A stretch of DNA of 64,000 bases, taken from Betaproteobacteria bacterium (GTDB lineage: Bacteria > Pseudomonadota > Gammaproteobacteria > Burkholderiales > Usitatibacteraceae). The notes under the pieces were generated by a model that worked only from the letters and a program-made list of their open reading frames with translations, was not told the DNA's origin and ran no database searches. The stretch covers positions 744,001 through 808,000 of the forward strand of contig JADKJR010000001.1 of assembly GCA_016720925.1 (NCBI GenBank). Direction: 5' to 3'. Below are positions 22,360 through 32,953 of the stretch, in pieces (position 1 is the stretch's first letter; each line of letters starts with the position of its first letter). The position numbers and the translations under genes were made by a program.

Positions 22360-22440
22360 GCCTAACGACCAAGCTAAAGGGCGCCGCGCTTTTGCGGCGT
22401 CCAGCGACCGAAGGGAGCGACCTTGAGCGACGAGTTATGG
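22360..22440. other. attC site of the first cassette
   Basis: GCCTAAC (22360-22366) and GTTATGG (22434-22440) bound 81 bp of the conserved type. GTTATGG is the exact complement of CCATAAC at 22802, the attI/cassette junction. Confidence 0.82.
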
Positions 22441-22462
22441 CCGCCAAGAAACATTGCATTCA

Positions 22463-22804
22463 TCAGTGCTTTTGCTGACTTACGGCGGCATGTTGGTCGT
22501 TTGATGCGAACCACTTCAGCCGCAAATACCAAGACAGTTCTTGAAGTGCGACGAGAAAGCAGAGGTAGCCACAAAGCGTGCAAAAACCACCCTCTTGCAA
22601 TAGAAGCACGCCAATGATCGTGCCGTTGGGGTTTGAAAGCAGTTCAATTGAGATGGCAACTGCGACCATGCAAATGCCCATAAACAATAGCAACGCCATT
22701 GAAGTGAGTGACCGCGGCCCCTGCGGACCTTTTAGGAGTACGTATGCAGCTCCTATTGCCAGCAACACCAGATTCACTATCAGATTGGAAGACATCTCAA
22801 CCAT
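22463..22804 (-). CDS. Membrane protein of unknown function, first cassette gene
   Basis: The 113-residue protein has three helices: LIVNLVLLAIGAAYVLL, SMALLLFMGICMVAVAISIE and GGFCTLCGYLCFLVALQELS. No family recognised. The ATG at 22804 overlaps the attI recombination core, so translation must begin on a transcript from upstream in attI or intI. Being next to attI it is the most recently inserted cassette and the best expressed if a Pc promoter exists. Confidence 0.68.
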   Translation of the reverse strand: MVEMSSNLIVNLVLLAIGAAYVLLKGPQGPRSLTSMALLLFMGICMVAVAISIELLSNPNGTIIGVLLLQEGGFCTLCGYLCFLVALQELSWYLRLKWFASNDQHAAVSQQKH

Positions 22805-22911
22805 AACTCAATGTAGGGAGCACCGCGTCTGCATACCGTTCCGCGCTGCTCCCTATCATTCCTGAAAAAATGCGGAAAACACGCTTGCAATCAATTGCTT
22901 CCGCCCATAAA
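22805..22911. other. attI region
   Basis: This is the segment between the first cassette and intI. The crossover core is GTTATGG on the minus strand (22802-22808). A 14-bp stem with one mismatch (22814-22827 with 22842-22855) lies close to it. I cannot place a convincing Pc promoter; weak TTGATT/TTGCAA-like boxes are present on the minus strand. Confidence 0.6.
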
Positions 22912-22927
22912 CTGTATATATGTACAG
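22912..22927. promoter_or_regulatory. LexA box at intI
   Basis: CTGTATATATGTACAG is a perfect match to the gamma/beta-proteobacterial SOS box CTGT-N8-ACAG. It covers the likely -10 region and the intI start codon at 22920, so LexA binding would silence the integrase until DNA damage. Confidence 0.85.
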
Positions 22928-23984
22928 CCATAACACTTTCCCGATTTCCGTCATTCACGCAAATTCTGCATTTCGCCCGTACGTCGTTAACAAGCGTCAG
23001 TCTAGCAACGTCCTTCCCCCGCTGCAATCGACAAAAATTCTGGAGCAGGTGCGGGAGCGGGTTCGGTATTTGCACTACAGCATGCGTACGGAAGAGGCGT
23101 ATTTGTACTGGATCCGGTTTTTCATTCGTTGGTCCGGCATGTGCCATCCGCGCGAGATGGGGGCGGATGAGGTTCGCGGTTTTCTGACGTTTCTCGCGGC
23201 TCAGCGAAAGGTGTCTGCCTCCACGCATCGCGTCGCGCTTTCTTCGCTTCTGTTTCTCTATCAGAAGGTGCTGTGTGTCGATTTGCCGTGGCTGGATGGG
23301 CTGGCGCGGCCGTCAGTGCCGCGACGATTGCCGGTGGTGTTATCGCGGGAAGAGGTGGCCCGGATCCTCGCGCTGCTGAGTGGCGAACATTCCGTGATGG
23401 GGCGCCTGTTGTATGGCACCGGCATGCGCATCACCGAGGCGCTGCAACTCAGGGTGAAGGATGTCGATTTTGATCATCGGGCCATTGTCATTCGCGAAGG
23501 CAAGGGTTTCAAGGACCGGGTCGTCATGCTACCGCAGGCGTTGATCGAGCCGCTGACGCAGCAGATTGCCCACGCGCGCGCACTGTGGTCACAGGACTTG
23601 GCGTGCGGCAAGGCGGGCGTATACATGCCACACGCGCTGGAGAAGAAGTATCCGAAGTCGGGTGCGAGCTGGAGTTGGTTCTGGGTATTTCCGCAAGCGG
23701 CGCATGCGCTGGACCCGCGTTCGGGGTTGACGCGGCGGCACCACATGTACGATCAGACGTTTCAACGCGCGTTCAAGCGGGCGGTGCAACAGGCCGGCAT
23801 TTTCAAGCAGGCCACGCCTCACACCCTTCGCCACTGCTTCGCGACGCACTTGTTGCAATCCGGCTATGACATCCGCAGCGTGCAGGAGCTACTTGGCCAT
23901 GCCGATGTGAAGACCACGATGATCTATACCCACGTTCTGAAAATTGCCGGGCGTGGCGTGATCAGTCCGCTGGATAGGATGTAG
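22920..23984 (+). CDS. intI: Integron integrase (tyrosine recombinase)
   Basis: The 354-residue protein has a SAM-like N-terminal domain (LLFLYQKVLCVDLPW) and the catalytic domain with Arg170 (GTGMRITEAL), Lys195, His301-x-x-Arg304 (HTLRHCFATH), His327 and nucleophile Tyr336. Between about residues 240-262 it has the additional patch unique to IntI proteins (ALEKKYPKSGASWSWFWVFP), which sets it apart from XerC/D. It recombines attC with attI and excises cassettes. ATG at 22920 is the only usual start upstream of the conserved LPPLQSTKILEQVRERVRYL, and it lies in the LexA box. The frame is uninterrupted, so the integrase is probably functional. Confidence 0.95.
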   Translation: MYSHNTFPISVIHANSAFRPYVVNKRQSSNVLPPLQSTKILEQVRERVRYLHYSMRTEEAYLYWIRFFIRWSGMCHPREMGADEVRGFLTFLAAQRKVSASTHRVALSSLLFLYQKVLCVDLPWLDGLARPSVPRRLPVVLSREEVARILALLSGEHSVMGRLLYGTGMRITEALQLRVKDVDFDHRAIVIREGKGFKDRVVMLPQALIEPLTQQIAHARALWSQDLACGKAGVYMPHALEKKYPKSGASWSWFWVFPQAAHALDPRSGLTRRHHMYDQTFQRAFKRAVQQAGIFKQATPHTLRHCFATHLLQSGYDIRSVQELLGHADVKTTMIYTHVLKIAGRGVISPLDRM

Positions 23985-24042
23985 CTGCGGAACAAATTCG
24001 CGCAATCTTGCCGGGGAAGCTCACATGCCATGCCGAAGCTTG

Positions 24043-24108
24043 AACACAAGCACTGGCACGCCTTGCAGGTCAAAAGTGCCCGGAACGCCGCACCAGTGCT
24101 TGTGTTTT
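24043..24108. repeat. Dispersed palindromic repeat, copy 2
   Basis: AACACAAGCACTGGCACG at the left is matched by CCAGTGCTTGTGTTT at the right, closing on a loop with GTGCCCGGAACG. It lies between intI and the alpha-2-macroglobulin gene, just outside the cassette array. Confidence 0.75.
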
Positions 24109-24262
24109 GATTGCGAAATGCAAGAAGGACCATTTGCAAGCCCCCCACATTTCCGCCACAACGCTGCCTCAATCCACATGGCGCTGACATGATTTCACCC
24201 TGATCTGCGAATATCATTCAGTCTGGTCGTCACACCATGCGGGCGACAACAAAGGGGAAGTC

Positions 24263-27200
24263 ATGAAGTGGATCATCGCCATCCGCGATCTCGCCGCCAA
24301 GGCCGGACGGGGATTTGCACGTCTGTCGGGACGTGTGCTCTCGCCGTTAGTCGGTCACGTTTCCTGGAACGCGCCGCCGTGGGCGCGATGGACCGGGGCG
24401 CGCATCGGCGCGGGCGGGCGATGGGCAGGCGCGAATCCCACGCATGCCGGTCTGGTGGTGCTGCTGCTGGCGGCGCTCGCGGCGGGTGGCGTCTATGGCG
24501 CCAAGTGGTGGCAGGCGCGGCCGAAGCCGATCGAAGTCAAGCTCACGGTGCAAAATCCGCCGCGCACACCGATCGAAAATGAAGATGAAACTGATCGCGG
24601 GCCGCGGCCGTTGCTGGTGAAGTTCGCGCAATCGGTGGCGCCGCTGTCGATGGCCGGCAAGGAGGTACCCGCCGGCATCCGCATCACGCCGCCGATTGAG
24701 GGCAAGTGGAAATGGAATGACGACAAGGAACTTGAATTCCAGCCGAAGGAAGATTGGCCCGTCGGCGCGGAACACGAAATCGAATTCGACCAATCGGCGC
24801 TGGCGCCGCACATCAAGCTGGCGTCATACACGATGTGAATTTCTCGCATCCCGTCAACGGCGCGGAGCTGGAGAAACGCATCGAACTGAAACTCGCCGGG
24901 CAGACCGAAGGCATCTGGGGCGTGGGCCGCGAACGCACCAAATTCACCGTGAGCTACGACAAGCTGAAACTGAATGCCTTCGTCCATTCCGAAAATCTTT
25001 CCACGCCGCAGGAAGACAGCAGCATCGAACTGAAAGTGGAGAAGGGCTTGGTCGCCGCGCGCGCAGGCAAGCCATTCGACAACGCGTTGACGCAGGCCGT
25101 GCGCGTGCCGGGATTGGCGAGCCTGACGGTGAACCAGCTTGCCGCCAACGTGGCCATGAGTGCCAAGAACGAGCCGGAGCAGATCATCGTCGCAACGATG
25201 TCGGCGAGCACGTTCGAAAAAGACATCAAGGGCGCGACCAGCGCGTGGCTGCTGCCGGTTTACAACCCCAAGACCAAAAAAGAGGATCGCCATGGACCTT
25301 ATTCGTGGAGTGACCCGAAGGAAATCACTGAAGAGCTGTTGAAGGATGGGACCCGGATCGATCTCGATCTTGTCGCGGGTGAGCGCGAGCACAACGAGAA
25401 CCACGCCTTCAAATACAGCGCGCCGATCGGCCGCTATATGTACGTGCAGGTGGAACGCGGCATGAAATCGTTCGGCGGCTATACGCTCGCCAAGCGCGTG
25501 CAGCATGTGCTGCAGGTGCCGCCGTTTCCGCCGCAACTGAATATCCTCGGTCAGGGTGCGTTGCTGGCCTTGAGCGGCGAGAAGAAAGTCGCGGTGATGG
25601 CGCGCGACCTGCCCGGTGTGAAGATGGAAGTGGGGCGCCTCCTGCCGGCACAGTTGCAGCATCTCGTCACGCAATCGGAAGGCAATTTCGACAAGCCGCA
25701 ATTCATCGGCGCCTTCGGCATGGACAATCTGACCGAACGCTTCGAGAAGAAGATTCCGCTGCCGCGCCTGAAGCAAGGAAAGGCGCATTACGAGGCGCTG
25801 AATCTCGGCGATTACCTGAAGAAGGATGGCAGCGGCAATGACAAGCGTGGCATCTTCCTGCTGCGCGTGCAGGGTTACGACCCGAAGCTCGATCGCAAGG
25901 CGGTGAAAAAGGAAGACGAGGAAGCCGCCGATCCCGACGAAGGTGAGCCGGAAGCCGGGCAGCGCGAAGATGCGATCGAGCCTTCCGAGCGCGAGGATTT
26001 CCGCCTCATCCTCGTCACCGATCTCGGCATTCTGGTGAAGCGTTCGCTCGATGGCACGCAGGATGTGTTCGTGCAATCCATCGCCACGGGTCAGCCGGTG
26101 GCCGGTGCGGAAGTGGAAGTGATCGGCAAGAACGGCTTGACCTTGTTCACGCAGACCACCGATGCGTCGGGCCGTACCCAGTTCCCGAAACTGGAGAACC
26201 TGTCGCGCGAACGCACGCCGCTGATGTACCTGGTGAAGAAAGCCGGCGACATGAGTTTCCTGCCGCTGAATCGCCGCGATCGCGGGCTGGATTTTTCGCG
26301 CTTCGATGTCGGTGGCATTCGCAATACGGTGCTGCCCGGCACGCTCTCGGCGTATCTGTTTTCCGATCGCGGCATCTACCGGCCGGGTGACACCATCAAT
26401 ATCGGCATGATCGTGAAAGCCGCAAGCTGGGCGAAATCGGTCACCGGCATTCCGCTGGAGGTCGATGTCACCGATCCGCGCGGCCTGTCGGTGAAGCGCG
26501 AGAAGATCAAGCTCGGCGCGGGTGGCTTCAATGAACTCTCGCACGCCACGCAGGAAACATCGCCCACTGGCAACTACACCGTAAGCCTGTTCACTGTGAA
26601 GGACGGGCAGGCCCACACTCAACTCGGCAGCGTGACGGTGCGCGTGCAGGAGTTCCTGCCGGATCGTATGAAGGTGGTCGCGCGCCTTTCCACCGAAGTG
26701 ACGGGGGGGCCAAATGAGGGCTGGGTCTCGCCGAACGAGTTGAAGGCGAAAGTGAATGTGCAAAATCTGTTCGGCACGCCGGCCACCAATCGCCGCGTGG
26801 AAGCCACGCTGACGTTGCAGCCCGCGTATCCCGCATTCCGCAGCTACCCCGATCATCGCTTCTACGATCCGCTGCGGGCAAAGGAAGGCTATTCCGACAA
26901 GCTGACCGACGGCACCACCGACGACGAAGGCAATGCCGAATTCGCGCTGGGGCTAGATCGCTATGCCCGCGCCACTTATCGCCTGCATTTCCTCGCACGC
27001 GCCTTCGAGCCCGAAGGCGGGCGCAGCGTGGCCGCCGATACGGCGATGCTGGTGTCGGAGCTTCCGTACCTGGTGGGCTTCAAGCCCGATGGCGATATGG
27101 GCTATGTCTCGCGTGGCTCCAAACGCAGCGTGAACCTGATCGCCATCGATTCAAAAGCGAAAAAGATTGCTGTGGGTGATCTGAAGCTGGAATTGATCGA

Positions 27201-30156
27201 ACGGCGCTTTGTCTCGGTGCTGCTGAAACAGCCCAACGGCACGTACAAATACGAATCGCGGCCCAAGGAAATTCCGGTGAAGGAAAGCGTGCTGTCGATT
27301 CCGGCCACCGGATTCGCGCTGGCGCTCGATACCGCGAACCCCGGCACGTTCTTTTACCGCATCCGCAATGCCGAAGGCGTGGAGCAGAACCGCATCGAAT
27401 ACAGCGTGGCCGGCGCGGGTAACGTCACGCGCACGCTGGACCGCAATGCGGAGCTGCAACTGACCTTGAAGAGCAAGGACGTGACCGCCGGCGAGGATAT
27501 CGAAGTCAGCATCCGCGCGCCGTATGCCGGCGCGGGCCTGATCACCATCGAGCGCGACAAGGTCTACGCGCATCAATGGTTCAAGGCCGGCACGCAGGCC
27601 TCGGTGCAGAAGATAAGACTGCCGGCCGATTTCGAAGGCAACGGCTACCTGACGGTGCAGTTCATCCGCGATCCGGGCTCGGACGAAATCTTCATGAGTC
27701 CGCTGTCGGCCGGCACCGTGCCGTTCTCGGTGAACCTGGCGAAGCGCACCAACAAGCTCGCATTCAGCGCGCCGGCGAAAGTGAAACCCGGCGAGGTGTT
27801 GAAGATCAAACTGAGCGCCGAACAGCCGACGCGCGCGGTGGTATTCGCGGTCGATGAAGGCATTCTGCAAGTGGCGCGTTACAAGGAAGCCGACCCGCTT
27901 GCGCATTTTTTCCAGAAGCGTTCGCTCGATGTGCGCACGTCGCAGATCCTGGATTTGATCCTGCCGGAATGGAAGAAGCTGATGCAATCCGCGGCACCCG
28001 GCGGTGACGCCGAAGGCGCGCTCGGCAAGAACCTGAACCCGTTCAAACGCAAACGCGACAAACCCGCCGTGTACTGGTCCGGCATTGTTGAGGTCAACGG
28101 CGAGCAGGAATTCAGCTACACCGTGCCGGATACCTTCAATGGCACGCTGCGGCTGATGGCCGTCGCCGTGAGCGAACAAACCATCGGCACGCTCAGCAGC
28201 AAAGCCATCGTGCAGGGCGATTTCGTGCTCTCGCCGAACGCCCCGCTGGCGGTGGCGCCGGGTGACGAGTTCGAGGTCTCGGTCGGTGTCGCCAATAACG
28301 TCGCTGGCTCAGGCAAGGATGCGCAGGTGACGGTCGCGCTGAAAACGTCGCCGCATCTGGAGGTGATTGGCGGTGAATCTCAAACGCTCAAGATCGGCGA
28401 GAAGAAGGAAAGTGTCGCTATCTACAAGCTGAAGGCAAGGTCGGGTGCGGTCGTCAAACTGGGTTCGGCCACCATGACCTTTTCGGCGGCGCTGAATGGA
28501 TCGCCCGACAAGTCCGCAAAACTCGGCACCGATGTCAGCGTGCGTCCGGCGGGTCCGTATTACACGCAGGTGACCGTCGGCAGCTTTACCGGTTCGCAGG
28601 AAGTGCCAATCAAGCGCGACGTCTTCGCGGAATATCGCAAGGCCGAGGCGGCCGTATCGCCGCTGCCACTGGTAATCGCCAGCGGACTCATGGCCTACCT
28701 CGACAGCTTCCCGCACCTGTGCACCGAGCAGATCACCAGCCGCGCCTTCCCGGCGGTGGTGCTGGGACAGCGGCCCGAGTTCGGAAACGTGACGCAGAAA
28801 GATGGCGCGAACAAAGCGCAGCAATCCTTCGCCTCGGCCCTCGGTGTACTGCGCTCGCGGCAAAATGCCGAAGGCGGATTCGGCCTGTGGACCGCGTCGG
28901 TGGAAGCGGACGAATACGCATCCGTGTACGCGCTGCACATGCTGATCGAAGCCCGCGAGCGCGGCTACAACGTGCCGCCGGACGTGATGGCAAAGGGTAA
29001 TGGGTGGCTTCAGCAACTCGCATCCAGCCCGGCGAAAGACCTTCACGACGTACGTGCCCGCGCCTACGCCGCCTACCTGCTTACGCGTCAGGGAACGGTG
29101 ACCTCGACTTATCTGGCGGCGTTGCGCGAAACGCTCGACAAGAAATTCACAACCCCGAATGTCTCGACGTGGCAGAAAGATTCCATCGCCGTATTCCTCG
29201 CCGCCAGCTATAAGCTGATGAAGGACGAGAAGCAGGCCGCGAAGCTGATGGATGAACCGCTCGCGCAACTCGAAAAGCGCGGCGAACCGTATCGTTACGA
29301 GCGTTACTACGATCCGACCATTCGCGACGCGCAGACGCTGTACATCGCCTCAAGGCATTTCCCCGATCGCGCACGGAAGCTCGATTTCGCCACGCTCGGT
29401 GCCATGGTGAAAACCATTCAGGATGGCCGCTTCAACACGCATTCCGCGGCGTATGTGATTCTGGCGCTTGACGCCTATGCGTCACAGATTGAAAGCAAGA
29501 TCGCCGGCAAGCTGAGCATCGCCGAGATCGGCAAGGACGGCAAATCGCAATCGCTGGCCTTGCCGCAGAACCTGATTCCGCGCGTGCCGTTCTCGGCGGG
29601 TACGGCGAAACTCAAGTTTGGTAACGAGGCCAACCTGACGACTTACTTTGCGGTGTCGGAATCCGGCTTCGACAAGGCGCCGTCGATGACAGAGCTGAAA
29701 TCGGGGATGGAGATCATTCGCGATTATGTCGATGCCGAAGGCAAGCCGATCACCACCGTCAAGGTCGGCCAGGAACTGACGGTGCGCCTCAAGTTCCGCA
29801 CCATCGGTCGCGATGTTGTTCCCAACGTCGCGCTGGTGGATTTGCTGCCGGGTGGATTTGAGCCGGTGCTGAATCCGGTCGACGCGCCGAGTGTGGCGCC
29901 GGCGAAGAAGGGCGGGTTTGTGAATCGTCTCGGCAACGTCGGCGGCTGGAACGTGGAATACGCCGATGTGCGTGAGGAACGCGTGGTGCTGTACGGCAGC
30001 GTGAACGCGAACGTATCGGAGTATCGCTATCGCATTCGCGCGACCAACGTCGGCACGTTCGTGGTGCCGCCGGCGTATGGCGAATCGCTGTATGAGCGTG
30101 ATGTGCAGGCAAGGTCGTTGCCGGGGAAGATTGTGGTGGAGCGGGCGGGGAAGTAG
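24263..30156 (+). pseudogene. Bacterial alpha-2-macroglobulin (YfhM type), frame broken near the N terminus
   Basis: ATG at 24263 opens a protein with one membrane helix (AGLVVLLLAALAAGGVYGAK) and a beta-rich start; that frame ends at 24838. From about 24822 a long frame continues to 30156 with macroglobulin domains, a GPYSW/bait-like middle and the thioester motif CTEQ at 28720-28731 within a PHLCTEQITSRAFP segment. The family is an inner-membrane-anchored periplasmic protease trap that works with PBP1C, encoded directly downstream. By recollection of relatives, about 25 residues are missing where the frames meet, between KLASYT and HDVNFSHPV. The break may be a real deletion or a collapsed sequence. 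Confidence 0.85.
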
Positions 30157-30469
30157 CGTAATGAGAGAGAAAAGGGCGAGACAATGAACATGCGCATCAG
30201 CGATTTCCATCGCCCGATGCTTTGCAATGGCTTAGTCACCAAGTTGCCCCCTTGGAGTGTTCGGACAGGGTGCTGCGCAAGATCTGACGGATCAAGTCGT
30301 TTGGTATTGTTTTGTTACCTCAGGGCGAACGGCATTTATAATTCACTTTGGTTTGTGGTTTTTGCCGCTCCGAGCTTTTCCTTCTCGAGTTATATGCCAT
30401 TGGCGAAGGGAGATGCAAGGAGCTCGTCTGTGGAGTGGCTCATGAAAACGCTCTGCGATATTATTCGCG
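30157..30469. other. Spacer before pbpC
   Basis: The alpha-2-macroglobulin and pbpC frames are usually almost contiguous. Here about 310 bases separate them and carry only short frames; no promoter or repeat stands out. Part of the pbpC N terminus may be hidden here in altered frames. Confidence 0.35.
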
Positions 30470-32867
30470 ATGGTTGTCGTCCTTCTCACTTTGGTGGCGA
30501 TTAGATTCATTTCCGTGTCGCCCTCCATGACTTCGCCCCCTACTCCTCCGCCATCTACGCCGAAGACGGCACCCTGCTGCGCCTCACCACCGCGCGCGAC
30601 GAGCAGTACCGCCTGTGGACCCCGCTTGACACCATCTCGCCCAAGATCACTGAAGCCGTCACGCGCTATGAAGACCGCTGGTTTGCCTGGCACCCCGGCG
30701 TCAATCCCGTCGCGCTGATAAGAAGCGCACATGCCACGTTCTCCGGTGAGCGCCGTCAAGGCGGCTCCACGCTGACGATGCAGCTTGCCCGCAAGCTATA
30801 CGACATTGACAGCCGCAGCGTCGGTGGCAAATTGAAACAGATCGCCGCCGCGCTATGGATTGAAGCGCGCTACAGCAAGCGCGATATCCTCGAGGCCTAT
30901 CTCAATTTCGCGCCCTATGGCGGCAACATCGAAGGCGTCGGCGCGGCGAGCCTCGTGTATTTCCACAAGCGCGCAGCCGATCTCACCTTGCCCGAGGCGT
31001 TCACGCTGGCGGTGATTCCCCAGAACCCGGCCGCGCGTGGCGGTAACAGGACGGGCTCGCCCGCGCTCGCGGAGGCGCGCACGCGCATGGCGTCGATATG
31101 GCTCGACAAGCATCCCGACGACGAGTCGCTTGGCGCCAAACATGCGGTGTCGGCCAAGTCTGCGTCCATGCTGCCGTTCCGCGCGCCGCATCTCGCCAAC
31201 CAGTTGCTGAAGGAAAGCCGTGGCGAGCTCTTCACCACGATCGATGTGAAGATGCAAACCACGCTCGAGCGCACCATCGCGCAACGCATCGAGCAGCATC
31301 GCGACAGCGGCATCCGCAACGCCTCCGCTATCCTGCTTGATACCCAGACCATGCAGGTCAAGGCGCTGGTCGGCTCCGCCAATTTCAACGACGACGATAT
31401 CGATGGCCAGGTCAACGGCGTACTGGCCAAGCGCTCACCGGGTTCGACCCTGAAGCCCTTCATCTATGCGCTGGCTTTCGACCAGGGCGTGCTGCATCCG
31501 ATGACGGTGCTCAAGGATGCACCCACCGCGTTCGGGCCATTCAGTCCGGAGAATTTCGACGGTCGATTCATCGGCCCGATCACCGCTCAGGATGCGTTCA
31601 CCCGCAGCCGCAATGTGCCAGCCGTGCAGGTCGCCTCAAAACTCACGCGGCCGGGTTTGTACGACCTGATGAAGACATCCGGTGTAGCCAACCTCGCCAG
31701 CGAGAAACACTACGGGCTGGCGCTGACGCTCGGCGGCGGCGAGGTGACGATGGAAGAACTCGCGCGGATGTACGCGATGCTGGCGAACGGGGGGAAGGAG
31801 GTCCATCAGTACGCGTCATGCTTTGCCCGCGGATAAGAAGAAAGTTGGCGGCTCAAATAATGGCTGTCGCCCCGGCGTCCCTGAAGGACTTCCTCCGGTC
31901 CCAGGTTTGTCACGGCGAAGAGGGCAAACAGGGCTCCGGCGCTCGTTCGTCACAAGTGCGGGTCGCCAGTAGCGAAATCACAAACAGCACGCGTCTATTG
32001 TCCGAAGAAGCCTCCTTCGTCACCCTCGACATGCTGAAAACCAACCCCCGCCCCGACACCGGTCTCCCCGCGCAACCCGCTGTTGCGTGGAAGACCGGCA
32101 CGTCCTGGGGTTTTCGCGACGCGTGGACCGCAGGAATATTCGGCCGTTACGTGCTGGTCGTGTGGGTCGGCAATTTCGACAGCAGCAGCAATCCCGCTTT
32201 CATCGGTGTTTCGGCCGCCGCGCCGCTGTTTTTCAATGTCGTCGATGCGTTGCGAAATGAAGGGCTGATGGCCGAGGACATGCCGCGTCCGCCACCGGCG
32301 AAACTGACGCGCGTGGATGTCTGCGCGGCCTCCGGCGATTTGCCGAACGCCGATTGCCATCAGCGCGTGCCGACCTGGTACATGCCGGGCAAATCGCCCA
32401 TCCGCCTGTCCACTTTGCATCGTCGCGTGCTGATCGACCGGCGCACCGGCAATGCCGTCTGCGCGGAAGGGCCGGACACGCAATGGCAGGTGATCGAGTA
32501 CTGGCCTTCCGACATGCAGCGATTGTTTCGCGATGCAGGCATGCCGCGCCGCGAGGCGCCGCGTCAGGCGGAATGTGGCAATAACCCGCGCGCCCGGGCC
32601 GGCAATGCCAGCGAGCCGCAGATTGTCTCACCGCTGCGGGCGGTGACCTATACCTCGCGAATTTCCCAGCCGGTGGCGATTTCGCTTCGCGCCGAGGGGC
32701 CCCGCGGCAAACTGTTCTGGTTTGCCAATGAAGCGTTTCTCGGCGAAGCCAATACCGGTGAAGGCCTGGCGTGGCAGCCGCCGCGCGCGGGGCACTTTGT
32801 GCTGCGGGCGGTGGATGAAGCGGGGCAGGCGGATAGCCGGGATATCAACGTTGAACTAGTCCCCTAG
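30470..32867 (+). pseudogene. pbpC: Penicillin-binding protein 1C, two frame breaks
   Basis: A membrane helix (VVVLLTLVAIRFISVSPS) starting at 30470 is in a different frame from the glycosyltransferase domain (TRYEDRWFAWHPGVNPVALI, RRQGGSTLTMQLARKLYDI), which continues through the transpeptidase motifs SxxK (GSTLKPF), SxN (SRNVP) and, after a second frame change near 31800-31850, KTG (AWKTGTSWGF). A biPBP_C domain ends the protein. PBP1C makes or repairs peptidoglycan and is the usual partner of the upstream macroglobulin. The linker at the second break is longer than in relatives, so a small insertion is likely in addition to the frameshift. As read the gene gives no full-length enzyme. Confidence 0.85.
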
Positions 32868-32920
32868 CACTGGCGCAGTGTTTCGGGCGATTCCGCCCGG
32901 AGAGGCGCACCATTGCTTGA
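32864..32920. repeat. Dispersed palindromic repeat, copy 3 (diverged)
   Basis: CTAGCACTGGCGCAGTG and the inner TTCCGCCCGGAGAGGCGC match the family; the right end is mutated (CCATTGCTTG). It begins at the pbpC stop codon. Confidence 0.6.
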
Positions 32921-32953
32921 TTCTGGTTGCGAAGGCTATATACGTTGTTGCCA

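Larger units (their letters stand above)
3349..23984. mobile_element. Chromosomal integron: intI, attI and about 30 gene cassettes
   Basis: A tyrosine-recombinase integron integrase on the plus strand at the right end faces away from a long array of small genes on the minus strand. The genes are separated by imperfect palindromes that begin RYYYAAC and end GTTRRRY. In about half of the cassettes the first seven bases are the exact complement of the last seven bases of that cassette's attC (for example CCATAAC with GTTATGG), the signature of circular cassette insertion. attC lengths run from 46 to 128 bp. Most cassettes hold a single promoterless gene whose start lies just inside the cassette and whose stop lies in or near the attC. 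The array spans about 20 kb, typical of sedentary chromosomal integrons. Confidence 0.93.

Noticed and set aside
22363..22583. Frames ending KVAPFGRWTPQKRGAL or similar on several attCs
   Set aside because: They are readthrough of conserved attC sequences, not separate genes.
24493..26856. Long minus-strand frame opposite the alpha-2-macroglobulin gene
   Set aside because: Its sequence is the low-entropy, His/Arg-rich shadow expected from a GC-rich gene on the other strand, with no family motif.
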